DNA from: Malus domestica | Taxonomy: Eukaryota > Streptophyta > Magnoliopsida > Rosales > Rosaceae | Length of the DNA stretch: 64,000 bases | NCBI RefSeq assembly: GCF_042453785.1 | Contig: NC_091666.1 | Span: 26,556,501-26,620,500 of the forward strand | Direction: 5' to 3' | In this document: positions 10,369 to 21,694 of the stretch, one piece after another | Layout: every line of letters starts with the position of its first letter | How positions within the stretch are numbered: the first letter of the stretch is position 1 | Program-made: the position numbers and the translations under genes | Notes under the pieces: generated by a model | What the model saw: only the letters and a program-made list of their open reading frames with translations | What the model was told of the DNA's origin: nothing | Database searches by the model: none

Positions 10369-13300
10369 TTAGTTGCTGATATCAAAGTATTTCGGATCGG
10401 AAGGAAAGTGATATTCCACATGTAACTGCAAAACGAAAAACAAAATGCGTAGTTGGATTACGATAAGGGTCTCAAGACTGTTTCATGCCTGGAAACAAAG
10501 TGAAGAACTAAGATTTATAAACTTATCGAGACCAAAACACAGACAGGTTACGCGTAGTTGAATGCTACATTGTTCTATTTACTTCCGCGGATAAATACGA
10601 ATCATGCAAGATTACTTGCACACCAACATGGAAAACATCTATAATGCAAATCAAAATATATAAGGTGTGGTCTATGTACCTTGCCCTCATCAGCATCCGT
10701 CTGGCGTTGAGGGAACACGACCCTCAAATCATTATACAAGTAGAAGCGCCTCCCCCCTTCGACATCGATACTGTTTGTCGCTTGTCCAGATGATGGATCT
10801 AACTTGCATCTCTGGACTGACCTCGAACATTTCTTAGGAAATAGGCATGAGAAACGAAGGTGAAGAGCATAACGCAGAACGCCAGCACCAGCAGTTTTCT
10901 TGCTCGTCTTTAAAGGGCTACGCACCCTACTTTCACTAATCTCACTGGTCTTTTCAGACGTACAAAGGCTACAATCACTGGGTTCACTGTGATAACAGGC
11001 CTTTGTGCGTTCTCCCTCTCTTTGGTACTGATTAACTACATCCTTAAACTCGTTTGAGTCCGCATCATTGTCACTAAGCTGCAAAGAATTCGCAGCATCT
11101 AGGATCGAAGATGGTTTGGCATCATTTTCTTTAGCAGGATCTGCATGTCTTCCATTCCCGGCCTTAGAGGTTGTTTCAGATGAGGCTAGAGTGATCTTTT
11201 GGCGCAAAAACGTCTGTATTTGATATGAAAAAAAAAAAAAAGAGACTTATGTATAAGATCTCAGTCAAAGAAAAACCTAACAACTGAAGCAAGCATATTA
11301 CATGTAAAATTCTACAGAAGCCAAAGACTGAGCTAGAAGAAAGTCTTTATTTATGCTTCGTATGTAATACGCATAAGCAACAGCATTAATTTCTTTTAAT
11401 TATACACCGACATGTTCAGCCACAAAATCCTCCGTTTGAGCTACGGACTAACATGCCTTGGCTAGCCTGTTCACAAAATATGCAGCTTGAGCCATTTCAA
11501 ACCAGCTCATATACAACGGTATATATAGATGGTAGCTTACAACAAATGATGACAGATTTATGTTATCAGCTTAGCGAGATCTTACCACCAATATAAACAT
11601 ATAATGGTTGGGTTAGTTAAGGCATACTGGGTTTGGATATTCCATGAAAAATTGCATTCAGGATGGACTCATGTTGGGATCTTATAGTCGTATTGCCCGT
11701 CTGAGCTTGGGACTGACCAAAATTGGCCTAGAAGTCACCTGAACCCCTTCAAACCCTTTTGCTAACTAAATTCTAATTTGATTCACGCTCTTGCATTTTT
11801 GTGCTTTCCCTACCTCTGTATATTTCCTCATACACAGTCAAGTGGCAGCACTCATATCTGACTACTTCAACGAAGTCAAGTAGTGTCAAGAGACCAGTTC
11901 CTAATTATACGACTCCAAATGCTTTTACAAGTCACGCAAGGCCCTATTAAGGAACATTATTGATATCCTATAACAGGTAATACCTGTTGGAAAAACCTTG
12001 CCATATCCAATTCCATATCAAAGTGCAGATTCACTCGAGACAGGTTTAACTTCAAATCATATTCACTCGAGACAGGTTTAACTTCAAATCATAACTAACA
12101 CATTTATCATGCACAATAATTGTAAAAACGATATATAACGATTCCCCTCTACTTCCGAATACCTTGGTTCCAGCTGGCATGTCATTCAAATCATAATTAC
12201 AGAAGAAGGTGTGAATAGGTGTCTTCTCTGGATTGCTGAGAACCTGCCATAAACAATTCACATTCATGAGTGTATGACCAACCATCTCTGGTCTGACTAC
12301 GACCAGATGTCATTTGATATGTACAACTATAAGGAATTATTTGATAGACATAATCAATATGAATATGATCATCCAAGATTTCAAGGCAGACAATCCATGC
12401 ATCTATATTCTTATTCTTATCATTCATTTTGTTAGAAATAATTCACCATCCAACGTCATTTTTTCCTCAAAATCAAATTCCATAGCTTAAGCCCATGAGA
12501 GTGACACATCCACAGCCTTACAAACAACTATTGATGATAACATAAATTGTAATTAGTATATCAAGAAGGGAATTGTTAGTAACACTCCAAAAATGTCGTC
12601 ATGCATCCACCCCTCTGTATCTTTTCCACTATGGAGGAGTGCATGATGACTTTTCTGAAGTGCAAATAGCAGCTCCAATCAAGAATATTAAGATCTCCTG
12701 TTATTCTAAAAAGTTCCTAAATTCAATGCATTTCCGTGGATAGAACTGAGAGTCTGAGACCATCTGAAGTTTCCGATACTTAATTATATTTGGGTTAATA
12801 TTCTAATTACCAGTTGTATACGGCCTTTCGTAGGTATTCTCAGACGGTTCTTGTTTGCCCGTGAATCATCCATGCTAAGGCTCCTCTTCATCCTGGGGCT
12901 TCCATACTTGTTTGGTGTTGTACTTTCAGCAAGACCGATTGATGAATAATATAGTAGATAGTTATCTCCATCCACACTGGTCACTGAAAATGGAAGTTTC
13001 TGAGGTTTTGGCGAGAAATTCCCCCCAGTGACATTCAGAACAGCAAGAAAACCATCAATTCTCTGCAAATGGGAAATTTCAAACATGAAGTAAAATCAAT
13101 AACAAAAATTGATACACTATGGAACTCAATATATATAACATTACTGTTCAGATGAAAGCGAACCTGACTAACCTTTGTAGATAATAATCGACCAGACAAC
13201 AGGGATTCCTCAAATGAACCAACCAATGACCTTCTAACAGGCAATCCAGTCGGTGATCGTACTAATTTAACACATTTAGGATTAAGTTTCAAGTCCTGAC

Positions 13301-14444
13301 TCCAGTGCTGCCCCATCCCAGGAGTAGTACTCTCAGAACTAAAGAGGTCAAACTTTTCCTGCAGAACATCAACATCTTCTGATGATTTCCTTAGCCACCT
13401 AAAAGCGTCCTCTTTCCAGGATGAGGAAATGCCTGCAATCGTTCCATTAAGTGACTGTTCCATGTCCTTCAGGGTTATATTGTTATCTAACTTTGGTGTA
13501 CGAACCCTGCATGATTCTCCAGGTTTAACTCTTTCAGGAAACTTTGGACCAAGAGGAGATAAAGAAAGTGTAGGCAACACAACTTTACTTGAAGATATGT
13601 CTACAGCGCTTGATTGTGACCTCACCTTAATTGTTTCTCTAGAGTAATCAAGTCCGGATGACGATATCAATTGATTCGGAGATCGTGACTCCTTGTTTTC
13701 AAGCAAAGGACCATCAAATACAAAAGAGGAGTTTGTATTGCAGTTGTGATCCGGTGATCTCTTCCACTCCAGGGAACAAGATGCAGACAAGATTGTAGAA
13801 TTGCAACAACTGGAGTTGCCAAGATGAGCTTTCTTATGCTCTTGCAACATGGGATCATTAGAACTAGCATTACAACCCCAGGAGCCACTCTTATGAACCC
13901 TGTCCACAATCTCTAGAGAATCACCATTACACTGATCCTGGAGAAGCATTCCATTCAAAGGAGACAATAACCGCCTCCTGAGTACTGACCCAGCAGCCTC
14001 AGTTGTGTCCCCTGTGACGGTCAACGCACTTGAAGAGTATTGGTCTCCATTAAAGAAATTAATAGGGGAATCTAATATTCTTGGTTCAAAACCAACAACC
14101 CTAGGAACAGGTGTCTGAATATTCTGCCCACATCTCTGACTTAACCAGTTTTTTTGTTCTGAAGAGTTAATCTTCAATCCATGCATGCTTGATCTACTAC
14201 TATCTTTACGAGAATTAGAAAACTCTGGTTTATTTGGAATCTCCGTGATGGATTTCCTATGGAATTCTCCAAAAGAAGAGCATGTGAAATCCACCTGCAT
14301 ATGGTTTCCCAGGTTTGCTCCGTGCATCCCACTGAAATCACAAGTGCTCATGCCAGCAACTCTAGGTTGAGGTTGCATAAATGTGCACAGTGATGCTGCC
14401 ACTTCCTCGGCAACGCTGCTAGAAGACACTTAAGGCAATCCCAT
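10369..14444 (-). CDS. ATOS/FAM214-type protein (DUF4210 plus C-terminal chromosome-segregation-type domain); early in-frame stop
   Basis: Five coding exons join in phase 0: 14444-13164, 13062-12811, 12243-12163, 11213-10680 and 10425-10369, for 735 codons. The conserved ATOS block starts near residue 407 ([12 protein letters not shown]) and crosses the first junction into [20 protein letters not shown]. The C-terminal domain (about 650-734) runs from [16 protein letters not shown] through [16 protein letters not shown] to [13 protein letters not shown]. In animals the family includes ATOSA/ATOSB, nuclear transcriptional regulators; plant function is poorly known. The middle is Ser-rich and probably disordered. 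The ATG at 14444 gives M-G-L-P then TAA (14432-14430), after which the frame runs uninterrupted. Plant homologues, as I recall, start MGLPQ, so a C-to-T change of a CAA codon is likely. The next in-frame ATG is codon 23. All other splice sites and reading frame look intact. Confidence 0.85.
12029..12092. repeat. Perfect 32-bp tandem duplication in an intron
   Basis: The unit starting ATTCACTCGAGACAGG is repeated exactly at 12029-12060 and 12061-12092, inside the intron between coding exons 3 and 4 of the ATOS-family gene. Perfect identity points to a recent slip event. Confidence 0.9.
14430..14432 (-). other. In-frame TAA at codon 5 of the ATOS-family gene
   Basis: On the minus strand the start region reads ATG GGA TTG CCT TAA GTG TCT TCT AGC. 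The ATG has A at -3 and G at +4, a strong plant start context. The stop replaces what is expected to be a glutamine codon and turns the start into a four-codon reading frame. Confidence 0.85.
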
Positions 14445-15830
14445 CTTCAAAAATTTCAAGGTGAAGTGCTTTATTTAACTCGACTTCTTTTATGTTGTGT
14501 TCTCTTTTCCTGCTTTCTCAGTTGCAGTCATGCATAAAAATCAAACTGCATTTCTGTGTTCTGAGTTACCAAATCGTTCCAAGTTGCCCAACCATTACCG
14601 TGCTACCACAGACATTACCTGCCTCAGTCCCCCCCAACTAAAGACGTAGTTATAAATTTCTAATACCAGAAGCTACGATACTATCCCTACCACGTGCATC
14701 TGCATCTCAACTATTTCTCCATCAGACATATGGGAAATCAAGCAGAAATGAGGATCTCAGACGGGGCAAGTAGAAAGCCATGTTTTCTTCACTCCAGCTA
14801 ACGATGGGAAATAAGTAGTTCATGGCTTTCCATAAAACCAATGCAGCGTCCTGGAATTATCAGCTCGGTTAGAAAGTGGCAATTGACAACCAAAAGGCAA
14901 AACTACACATTCATACTTCAGATTCTTTTATCTTTTGTCCTTCCGGCTTATCATTTCCAAAAAACAGACAAATAAAATATAGTGATCCCCCAACTTAACA
15001 AAATACAGAAACATAAAACCAGAAACCAATCAAATGACTGAGACTCCAAGAAGTATATCCTTTGAAATCCTCAACAAAATAGAAGCACTGAATAATTTTA
15101 ATGTGGCCAGCTTTGATTCATACAGGATTCCACATCCAGTGAGCCAATGAAGAATCTCCGAAAACACGTACTCGAAAATAAGCAATTTTCAACAACACAA
15201 ATGTCAAAAGGCCATTCTTATAGAAATCTCAACAAATAAGTGCTACAATACAAGAAGTCAACAACCCAACAAATTCCAGCTACAATTTTCATATGGGTCC
15301 AATTGGTTGCTCAAGAATTATAGAACATCAAACAAGATATATCTCCATACATAACTGATTATTTGTATTTTTAGTACCTAGAACTTTCTCAAAAGTTTGA
15401 TTCTTTAACTGTTATAAACAAACAAAGAAAAAGCTAAAACCTTTCTTAAGCTGATCAATCCAAAACAACTATTTCTTTTCAAATTTCAATCCAACTACTA
15501 AAATCTCAACAACCCAAAAGAAATACAGGAAAAACACATGAACCGAGAATTAAATTTCATACCTTTCCCTCAGAAAACTAGAAACTGAAAAGCCAGACGC
15601 CAAAAGCACTTATTGGGGTTGTATCAAAAATCAGCAGGCTTATCCTTCTTTCTTCTTGTCCGAAAATCTTTTGTTTTGGTTGCAATTCCTCTGGTTTGCA
15701 TCTGTTTTCCTTTTTGGTGTGAGAAAATGGATGTTGGGTAGTGATTGAAGATTTGGTGTTGGCCTCCCAATTTTGTTGAATAAATAAAAGAAAGAAAAAA
15801 GTAAAAAAATTATTGTGGGTCATGAATATC
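14445..15830 (-). other. Probable 5' UTR and 5' UTR intron of the ATOS-family gene
   Basis: A donor AAAG|GTATGA at 15563/15562 and an acceptor AAAGCAG ending at 14510 could bound a ~1-kb intron, leaving a 5' UTR exon from about 15800 to 15563 and a short one at 14509-14445. The 81-codon open frame at 15578-15823 would then be leader or upstream ORF. This is inferred from splice-like motifs only. Confidence 0.45.
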
Positions 15831-16112
15831 GCTTAATCCCGAATTTTCTGACTGGGTGGCTGCGGTTGAAAACCAAATCACATGTTGGTTTGTTTTCTTT
15901 AATTTCCTGTGTAATGTTGTTGGCATGGAATTGTTTGTGGGCAAATCCAAACCTCAAACGCCAAAGCCGAAAGCAGAAACCAGGGGCTCTCTATGAATTC
16001 ATGCTGCGGCTATCGTTCCCCCGTTATTACATCACATGTCCTGTCTACCTCCATGGACCATGCCAACTTTGTCTCTGTACAGCTTGGTCTCTCTCGGCTG
16101 CCCAAATTTTTA
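15831..16112. other. Intergenic spacer, no gene seen
   Basis: Open frames at 15815-16189 lack recognisable domains and run into the MITE, so they are not called as genes. Confidence 0.45.
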
Positions 16113-16260
16113 GGTGTGTGCTATCCACACACCCTATTTTATTTCACACACATCTTTTTAATTTTCGACCGTCGGATCAGATGAATTGATGAAGATCAAC
16201 AGACAAAAATTATCAAAGGGTGTGTGATAAGTAAAATGAGGTGTGTGGATATCACACCCC
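16113..16260. mobile_element. MITE, GGTGTGTG family, copy 1
   Basis: GGTGTGTGCTATCCACACAC at the left pairs with GTGTGTGGATATCACACCCC at the right. Subterminal CACACACA and GTGTGTGATAAGTAAAATG pair as well. The interior ACCGTCGGATCAGATGAATT recurs inverted in the copy at 20572. Confidence 0.85.
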
Positions 16261-16568
16261 AATTTTTAACTTTTTAACTTTCTATTTTTGAGAACTTTAT
16301 ATATAAAGACAAAAACTTTTATTATATTTCAAGAAATTTCACTAATTTATAAACGTAAAAACAATTAAACCCTAGCCTAAAAATATGAAAATAATATGTT
16401 CAAAATACCGACGATACCCCTATGGCTTTAGGGCTGTTAATAGAATCCAACCCTTACAACTCCAACAAAATTAATATATGTCATAAGCTCAACTCATCAT
16501 CGATTATTTCTGCATAATCAGTTTTGAAATTATATGTAGAATCAATTTGTATTGTTTATTACTATAAT

Positions 16569-17410
16569 TAGTTCAACCCGTTCTCGATCATTTTTGCAGA
16601 ATCAGCTTAACCCGTCTTCGACCATTTTTTGTAGAATCAATTCAACCCATCTTCAATGATTTTTCCAGAATCTGTTCAACCCGTCCTCGATCATTTTTGC
16701 ATAATCGGTTCAACTCATCTTCAACCATTTTTGCAGATTCAATTCAACCTTTCTTTGAACCTTTTTGCATAGTTCAACCCCTCTTTGACCATTTTTGCAG
16801 AATCAATTCAACCTGTCTTGGACCATTTTTGTAGAATCCGTTCAACCAGTCCTCGATCATTTTTTGCATAATCAGTTCAACCTTTCTTTGACCATTTTCG
16901 CAAAATCAGTTCAACATTTCTTCAACAATTTTTGCATAATCAGTTCAACTCGTCTTTGACAATTTTTGCATAGTTCAACCTGTCTTATACCATTTTTGCA
17001 TAGTTCAAACCCTCTTCGACTATTTTTCCAAAATCCGTTCAACCTGTCCTCGATCATTTTTGCACAATCAGTTCTACCCGTCCTCAATCATTTATGCAAA
17101 ATCAGTTCAACCCATCCTCAACTTTTTTTGCAGAATCGGTTCAACCCGTTTTCGACTATTTTTGCAAAATCAGTTCAACCTGTCTTCGACCATTTTGCAA
17201 AATCCATTTCAACCCGTCCTTAAACATTTGTGCAGAATTAATTCAACATGTCTTTGACCATTTTTGCATAACGAGTTCAACCCGTCCTCAATTAGATTTG
17301 CATAATTAGTTCAACCCCGTCTTCAACCATTTTTGCATAATCAATTCATCCTATTTTTTTACCATTTTTTGCATAATCAATTCAACCCATCTTTGACCAT
17401 TTTTGTAGAA
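16569..17410. repeat. Minisatellite, ~34-bp unit, about 25 copies
   Basis: The unit is close to GTTCAACCCGTCTTCGACCA followed by TTTTTGCATAATCA. Units vary at a few positions (cataatca, cagaatca, tagaatca) and a few are shorter. Because 34 is not a multiple of 3, an open frame cycles through three readings of the same unit, which explains the overlapping open frames at 16966-17309; these are not genes. Confidence 0.9.
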
Positions 17411-17790
17411 TCAGTTTGTATAAATTTTTGATAAATTTCGTTAACAAAGGTTGAAATAAAACCCTTAGAGGGACTATGGTTGTGAAATTGTGTGCAATCT
17501 AGGCATGGTATTGTGAAGGCTACCATGAGTTAGAACTTAGATGACGTCCGCGTTGTTTTTTGAGTTTCATTGCAGTTTTTTTTCAGCATCAACTAGTTGA
17601 ACAAAATTAACATAACTGAAAATTTCAAATATTTATTTTTTTCTCTATCTTCCTCATTCACACCCTACCCGATGAATCCAAAAGCTTGGCCTTTCAAACT
17701 TCTTCCCAAAATTCTAGTCGATTTTCTAGCTGACCCGGAACCATGGCTACCATGTTTAAGAAACTTAATAGAAATTATCTCCATTAAGTC
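17411..17790. other. Spacer between minisatellite and LTR element
   Basis: No gene is recognised. The last five bases, AAGTC (17786-17790), are the left target duplication of the following LTR element. Confidence 0.6.
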
Positions 17791-18176
17791 TGTTAATGCA
17801 CAAAACCAGAGGGGTCTTAGAACAACGTAAATCCGACAGTGAATCTGCAAGAAAGTAAAGAACACAAGATGTATCATGGTTCACCCCAATGTTTGGGCTA
17901 CGTCCACACTGATGTTGATATTGTTTCACTCTGAATGGTGAATATACAATAAGGCTAGAGGCAGTGTGCTCTCTAGCCTATTTTCTGTGTTTGCCCTCTC
18001 TGAGATGTTTTCTCTCTTCCCATGGCCTAAACCTTGACCTCCTATAATGAGGAGAGTGATGAGTCCTTTTATAGAATAAGGGCTCCTCACTTTTTACATG
18101 TTTACCCCTTCATTTATTACATAATTACATTTGAGTCCCCCGAGTATTTATACGAGGTCTAAATATGGTACAAACA
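17791..18176 (-). repeat. 3' LTR of the non-autonomous element
   Basis: Near-identical to 19956-20359 over its full length. It lacks the ACGGAGGCCCTAA stretch near the end of the other LTR and has a handful of substitutions, so the insertion is not brand new. Confidence 0.93.
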
Positions 18177-18404
18177 ATAGTCCCCCAAGTCTTCAGTCAA
18201 AAGAGTCTTTTAGCTGGAGACTTGAAATTCAGTCCATGTATGGGCCGAAGTAACTAGATGTCGTCTAGAACTGATACTCGATATGAGGCGATACTCACTG
18301 TGAAATGATGCTCAACTAGAAGTAGCACATGTTGCGAGGTTGCTCTGCTTATGGCTTATGTTGCCTTGGTTGGCTCGGCTTGTGGCGTTGAAGATGAAAG
18401 AGTC

Positions 18405-18815
18405 ATTTTTATAGAATAAGGGCTCGCTCTTCAATACATAAATGATGGGCTAGAGTTGATGCTCGCGGCGAGGCAGTTGCTTAGCAGGCGGCGATGCTCT
18501 CTAATGATGGTGAGGGAGTCCCTTTTATAGAATAAGGGCTCGCTCCTCAATACATAAGTGATGGGTTAGGAGTGATGCTCGCTGCGAAGCGATTGCTTAG
18601 CTGGCGGCGATGCTCTCTAATGAAGGTGAGGGAGTCCCTTTTATAGAATAAGGGTTCGCTCTTTAATACATAAGTAATGGGCTAAGAGTCTCTCTAATGA
18701 AGGTGAGGGAGTCCCTTTTATAAAATAAAGGTTCGCTCCTTAATATATGAGTAATGGGTGCTCTCTAATGAAAGTGAATGAGTCCCTTTTATAGAATAAG
18801 GGTTCCATCCTCAGT
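18405..18815. repeat. Internal tandem array based on an LTR word
   Basis: Five to six units of ~60-115 bp each carry GAGTCCCTTTTATAGAATAA followed by GGGCTCGCTC and ATACATAAGTAATGGGC. The first units add a GATGCTCGC...GGCGATGCTCTCTAATGA block. The core word also occurs in both LTRs, so the interior seems to have grown by amplifying LTR sequence. Confidence 0.8.
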
Positions 18816-19009
18816 ACATAAATAATGGGCTAAGTCCCCCAAATACTTTTCATGAGGCCCAGTTGCGGAAGCCCAATATATGGTACATAGTGTATCCCCA
18901 AAGTCTTCAGTCAATAGAGATTGTTGGCTGGAGATTTCAAATTCAATCCATGTATAGGCCAAATGGCGGTTTTTCGGAGGCTGTATTTGTATACCATGCA
19001 CTGAAACTT

Positions 19010-19600
19010 TGTAGGTGAAGCTTTGAAAGTAAAGTTTTATAGGTGAGGCTTTGAAAGTGAAGCTTTGAAGCTGAAGCTTTTATAAATGAAGCTTTGAAGT
19101 CGGAGCTTTGTAAATGAAGCTTTCAAAGCTGGAGCTTTTGTAAATGAAGTTTTCGAAGCTGGAGCTCTGTAAATGAAGCTTTCGAACCTGGAGCTTTCGA
19201 AATGAAGTTTTTGAAGTTAGAGCTCTGTAAATGAAGCTTTCGAAGCTGATTGACATGAGTGATGCTCATGAATGTTTATGTTGATTGACATTAGTGATGC
19301 TCATAGATGTTGACATGAGTGATGTTCATGAATGTTTACGTATGATTGACATGAGTGATGCTCATGTATGATGGTGATTGTCATGAGTGATGCTCATGTA
19401 TGATTTTTTGGAGGACGAGTTGTACTTTTGATCACCTGGTTGGTGATAATAATGGTAGGCTGCTGAATAATCTTGGAGTACTAAACGTACTTTTGATCAC
19501 CTAGTTGGTGATAGTAGCGGCATGCTGCTGAATAATTTTGGAGTACTGGACGTACTTTTGATCACCTGGTTGGTGATAATAAAGGGTGAACCTTAAGTGG
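19010..19600. repeat. Three short tandem arrays inside the LTR element
   Basis: 19010-19250 repeats a ~30-bp unit with GGAGCT(T/C)TGTAAATGAAGCT. 19250-19400 repeats GACATGAGTGATGCTCATGA. 19424-19590 has three ~65-bp units with GTACTTTTGATCACCTGGTT. None codes for protein. Confidence 0.8.
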
Positions 19601-19936
19601 AGGGATGAAGGTTGGAGATTAAAGCCATAAGGCCTGGCTCTTTTGGGCATATGGGCCTTCGCCCTCCACATAACATTCCAGCCCACTATTTTGGGCTTGC
19701 CAACATTTTCCCCTTTTTTTTTTTTGGGCAAGCTACCTTCTTTCTTTATTTATGATTACCCTCTAGTGGGGTTATACAGATGTCTCCAAAAGATAAAAAA
19801 AGTAAATCACATCATTAAAAAAAAAAGTTGATGGACTTGGCAACAGCGAGATTTCTCCCTTCACATCAACCTTAGCGGTCCAGCTGTTGGAGGAAACCTT
19901 CACGTGGAGGCAGGTTTGGTCAGCATGCATGGTTTC

Positions 19937-19953
19937 TCCCACGGACGGCACCA
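19937..19953 (-). other. Primer-binding site of the LTR element
   Basis: TGGTGCCGTCCGTGGGA lies two bases inside the 5' LTR on the minus strand. It resembles the tRNA-complementary TGGCGCCGTC... sites of several plant LTR families; the tRNA is not assigned here. Confidence 0.65.
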
Positions 19954-19955
19954 AA

Positions 19956-20359
19956 TGTTGATGCACAAAACCGGAGAGGTCTTGGAACAACATAAATCCG
20001 ACCGTGAATCTGCAAGAAAGTAAAGAACACAAGATGTATCATGGTTCACCCCAATGTTTGGGCTACGTCCACACTGATGTTGATATTATTTCACTTTGAA
20101 TGGTGAATATACAAGAAGGCTAGAGGCAGTGTGCTCTCTAGTCTATTTTCTGTGTTTGCCCTCTCTAAGATGTTTTCCCGCTTCTCATGGCCTAAACCTT
20201 GACCTCCTCTAATAATAAGGAGAGTGAAGAGTCCTTTTATAGAATAAGAGCTCCTCACTTATTACATGTTTGCCCCTTCATTTATTACATAATTACATAT
20301 GAGTCCCCCGATTATTTATACAATGTCTAAATACGGAGGCCCTAAATATAGTACAAACA
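19956..20359 (-). repeat. 5' LTR of the non-autonomous element
   Basis: Read on the minus strand it starts TGTTTGTACTATATTTAGGG and ends GTGCATCAACA. It contains TTTTATAGAATAAGAGCTCC, a word that is multiplied in the interior as a separate tandem array. Confidence 0.93.
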
Positions 20360-20571
20360 AAGTCAAAAGATTTAAATCTGTAGCTAGAAAGAAAAGCACA
20401 AAATTTGAATCAAACCCATAATTAATTTGCTTCTATGTTTCTCTCTCCCAAATGGCAATACAACATCATCAAAAGTTTACCAACTAAACCCAATAATCAT
20501 CGTCCAAAACCGTAAGTGCAAAAGTAAATTAAAAAAAAATAATCATGACATAGGTGTTATAATTTTGTCTC

Positions 20572-20719
20572 GGAGTGTGCTATCCACACACCTTATTTTA
20601 CCTTTCACACACCCCTTGATAATTTATATCTGTTGATATTCTTCAATTCATCCAATCCGACGGCCAAAAATTAAAAATGTGTGTGAGAAGTAAAATGGGA
20701 TGTGTGGATATCACACCCC
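20572..20719. mobile_element. MITE, GGTGTGTG family, copy 2 (inverted)
   Basis: GTGTGCTATCCACACACC at the left and GATGTGTGGATATCACACCC at the right form the terminal inverted repeat. The interior (TTCAATTCATCCAATCCGAC) is the inverse of the copy at 16113, so the two are opposite insertions of one family. Confidence 0.85.
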
Positions 20720-21694
20720 TTTTGTCTCTCCTTGAAATGATTAAAAATGTTGTCTCAACTTAAAATTAAGTATTAAAAGTATCCTCTATGTGTAATTTTT
20801 CCTATTATAAGGGTATTATCTTAGTTAATTTTTATTATATATTTTTTGGTTTTTATCTAATGTACATGTAAATGTGAAGTAACTAAAAAATATACACAAG
20901 ATTGCGTGACAAATATAAATACAAAAAGATATACATGGGAATGCAACAAACTTTTTCCCTCGTCGTAAGGGATTGTGTGTTCACATGCTTGGAATTACTA
21001 GAAAAATAGGTAGCAAGTTAGTTATTTGTACTCAATAGTTGTGGCTGAAGATACTCTCAGTATCGAGGCTGAAGATACTCTCAGTATCGAGAAAGACTTT
21101 CATAGTACGAGCACATTATCATTATTTTAACGATATCAACTAATTATACAATGTCTGTGTGAGTTTCTTTATATATATAGCACATGACTACGTCACCCTC
21201 ATGTGATGGCTAGCATGCCTTGATGTAGGTCAGGGTGTGTCAATTATTCTCCTCCCAACTCCTTGACCGCCTCCCTAACATTACCCCCTCTCTTTTCTAT
21301 GTCAAAACTTTAATCATTTTTCAGATTGGATGTTTTATCTCTTATATGTGTTATTTCTCATTGATTTGCATTTTTATGTAAAAAGAAAGAATAATTATAT
21401 CTCATATAGTTTTTCTTATGATTTTTTTAAAAGAGATTTTATTTTTTGTCAAACGATAAATTTTGTTAGATTAGCCACCGATGTGGTTTAAACTTACGTC
21501 GTCATGTAAGGGCTCAACATTTTTCCACCACTGTGGTAAAGGGCCACTTGGCTTTAAAAGAGATTGAACGAAATGTCCTTAATTGACTAAAATAAACAAA
21601 CACGAGGACTAAATTAGTCAAATCGAAAACACAGAAACTAAATTGACTATATAACTATGACACACATGGATCATTTTGACATTTAAGCCAAATT
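20720..21694. other. Spacer with a solo-LTR-like fragment, no gene seen
   Basis: A ~25-bp unit (GGCTGAAGATACTCTCAGTA) is doubled at about 21050-21095. The segment 21185-21241 resembles the end of the LTR at 2120-2187. The stretch 21560-21690 has wording typical of repeat debris. No coding or RNA gene is seen. Confidence 0.5.
21185..21241. repeat. Fragment resembling the 3' end of the solo LTR
   Basis: CTACGTCACCCTCATGTGAT ... GGTCAGGGTGTGTCA parallels TTACGTCACGCCCACGTGAC ... GGATCAGGGTGTGTCA at 2130-2187. Only the last ~60 bp are recognisable here. Confidence 0.6.

Larger units (their letters stand above)
17791..20359 (-). mobile_element. Complete non-autonomous LTR retrotransposon (TRIM/LARD-like)
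   Basis: Two direct repeats, 17791-18176 (386 bp) and 19956-20359 (404 bp), start TGTT(A/G)ATGCACAAAACC and end TACAAACA. They are flanked by the identical 5-bp duplication AAGTC at 17786-17790 and 20360-20364. On the minus strand the right repeat is the 5' LTR; two bases after it TGGTGCCGTCCGTGGGA (19953-19937) fits the TGGCGCCGTC-type primer site of plant elements, and a GGGGGA-rich polypurine stretch precedes the other LTR (near 18185). The interior of ~1.8 kb has no gag, pol or other protein; it is made of tandem repeats. Movement would need enzymes from another element. Confidence 0.93.

Noticed and set aside
16966-17309. Overlapping open frames in three phases
   Set aside because: They are three readings of the same 34-bp minisatellite.
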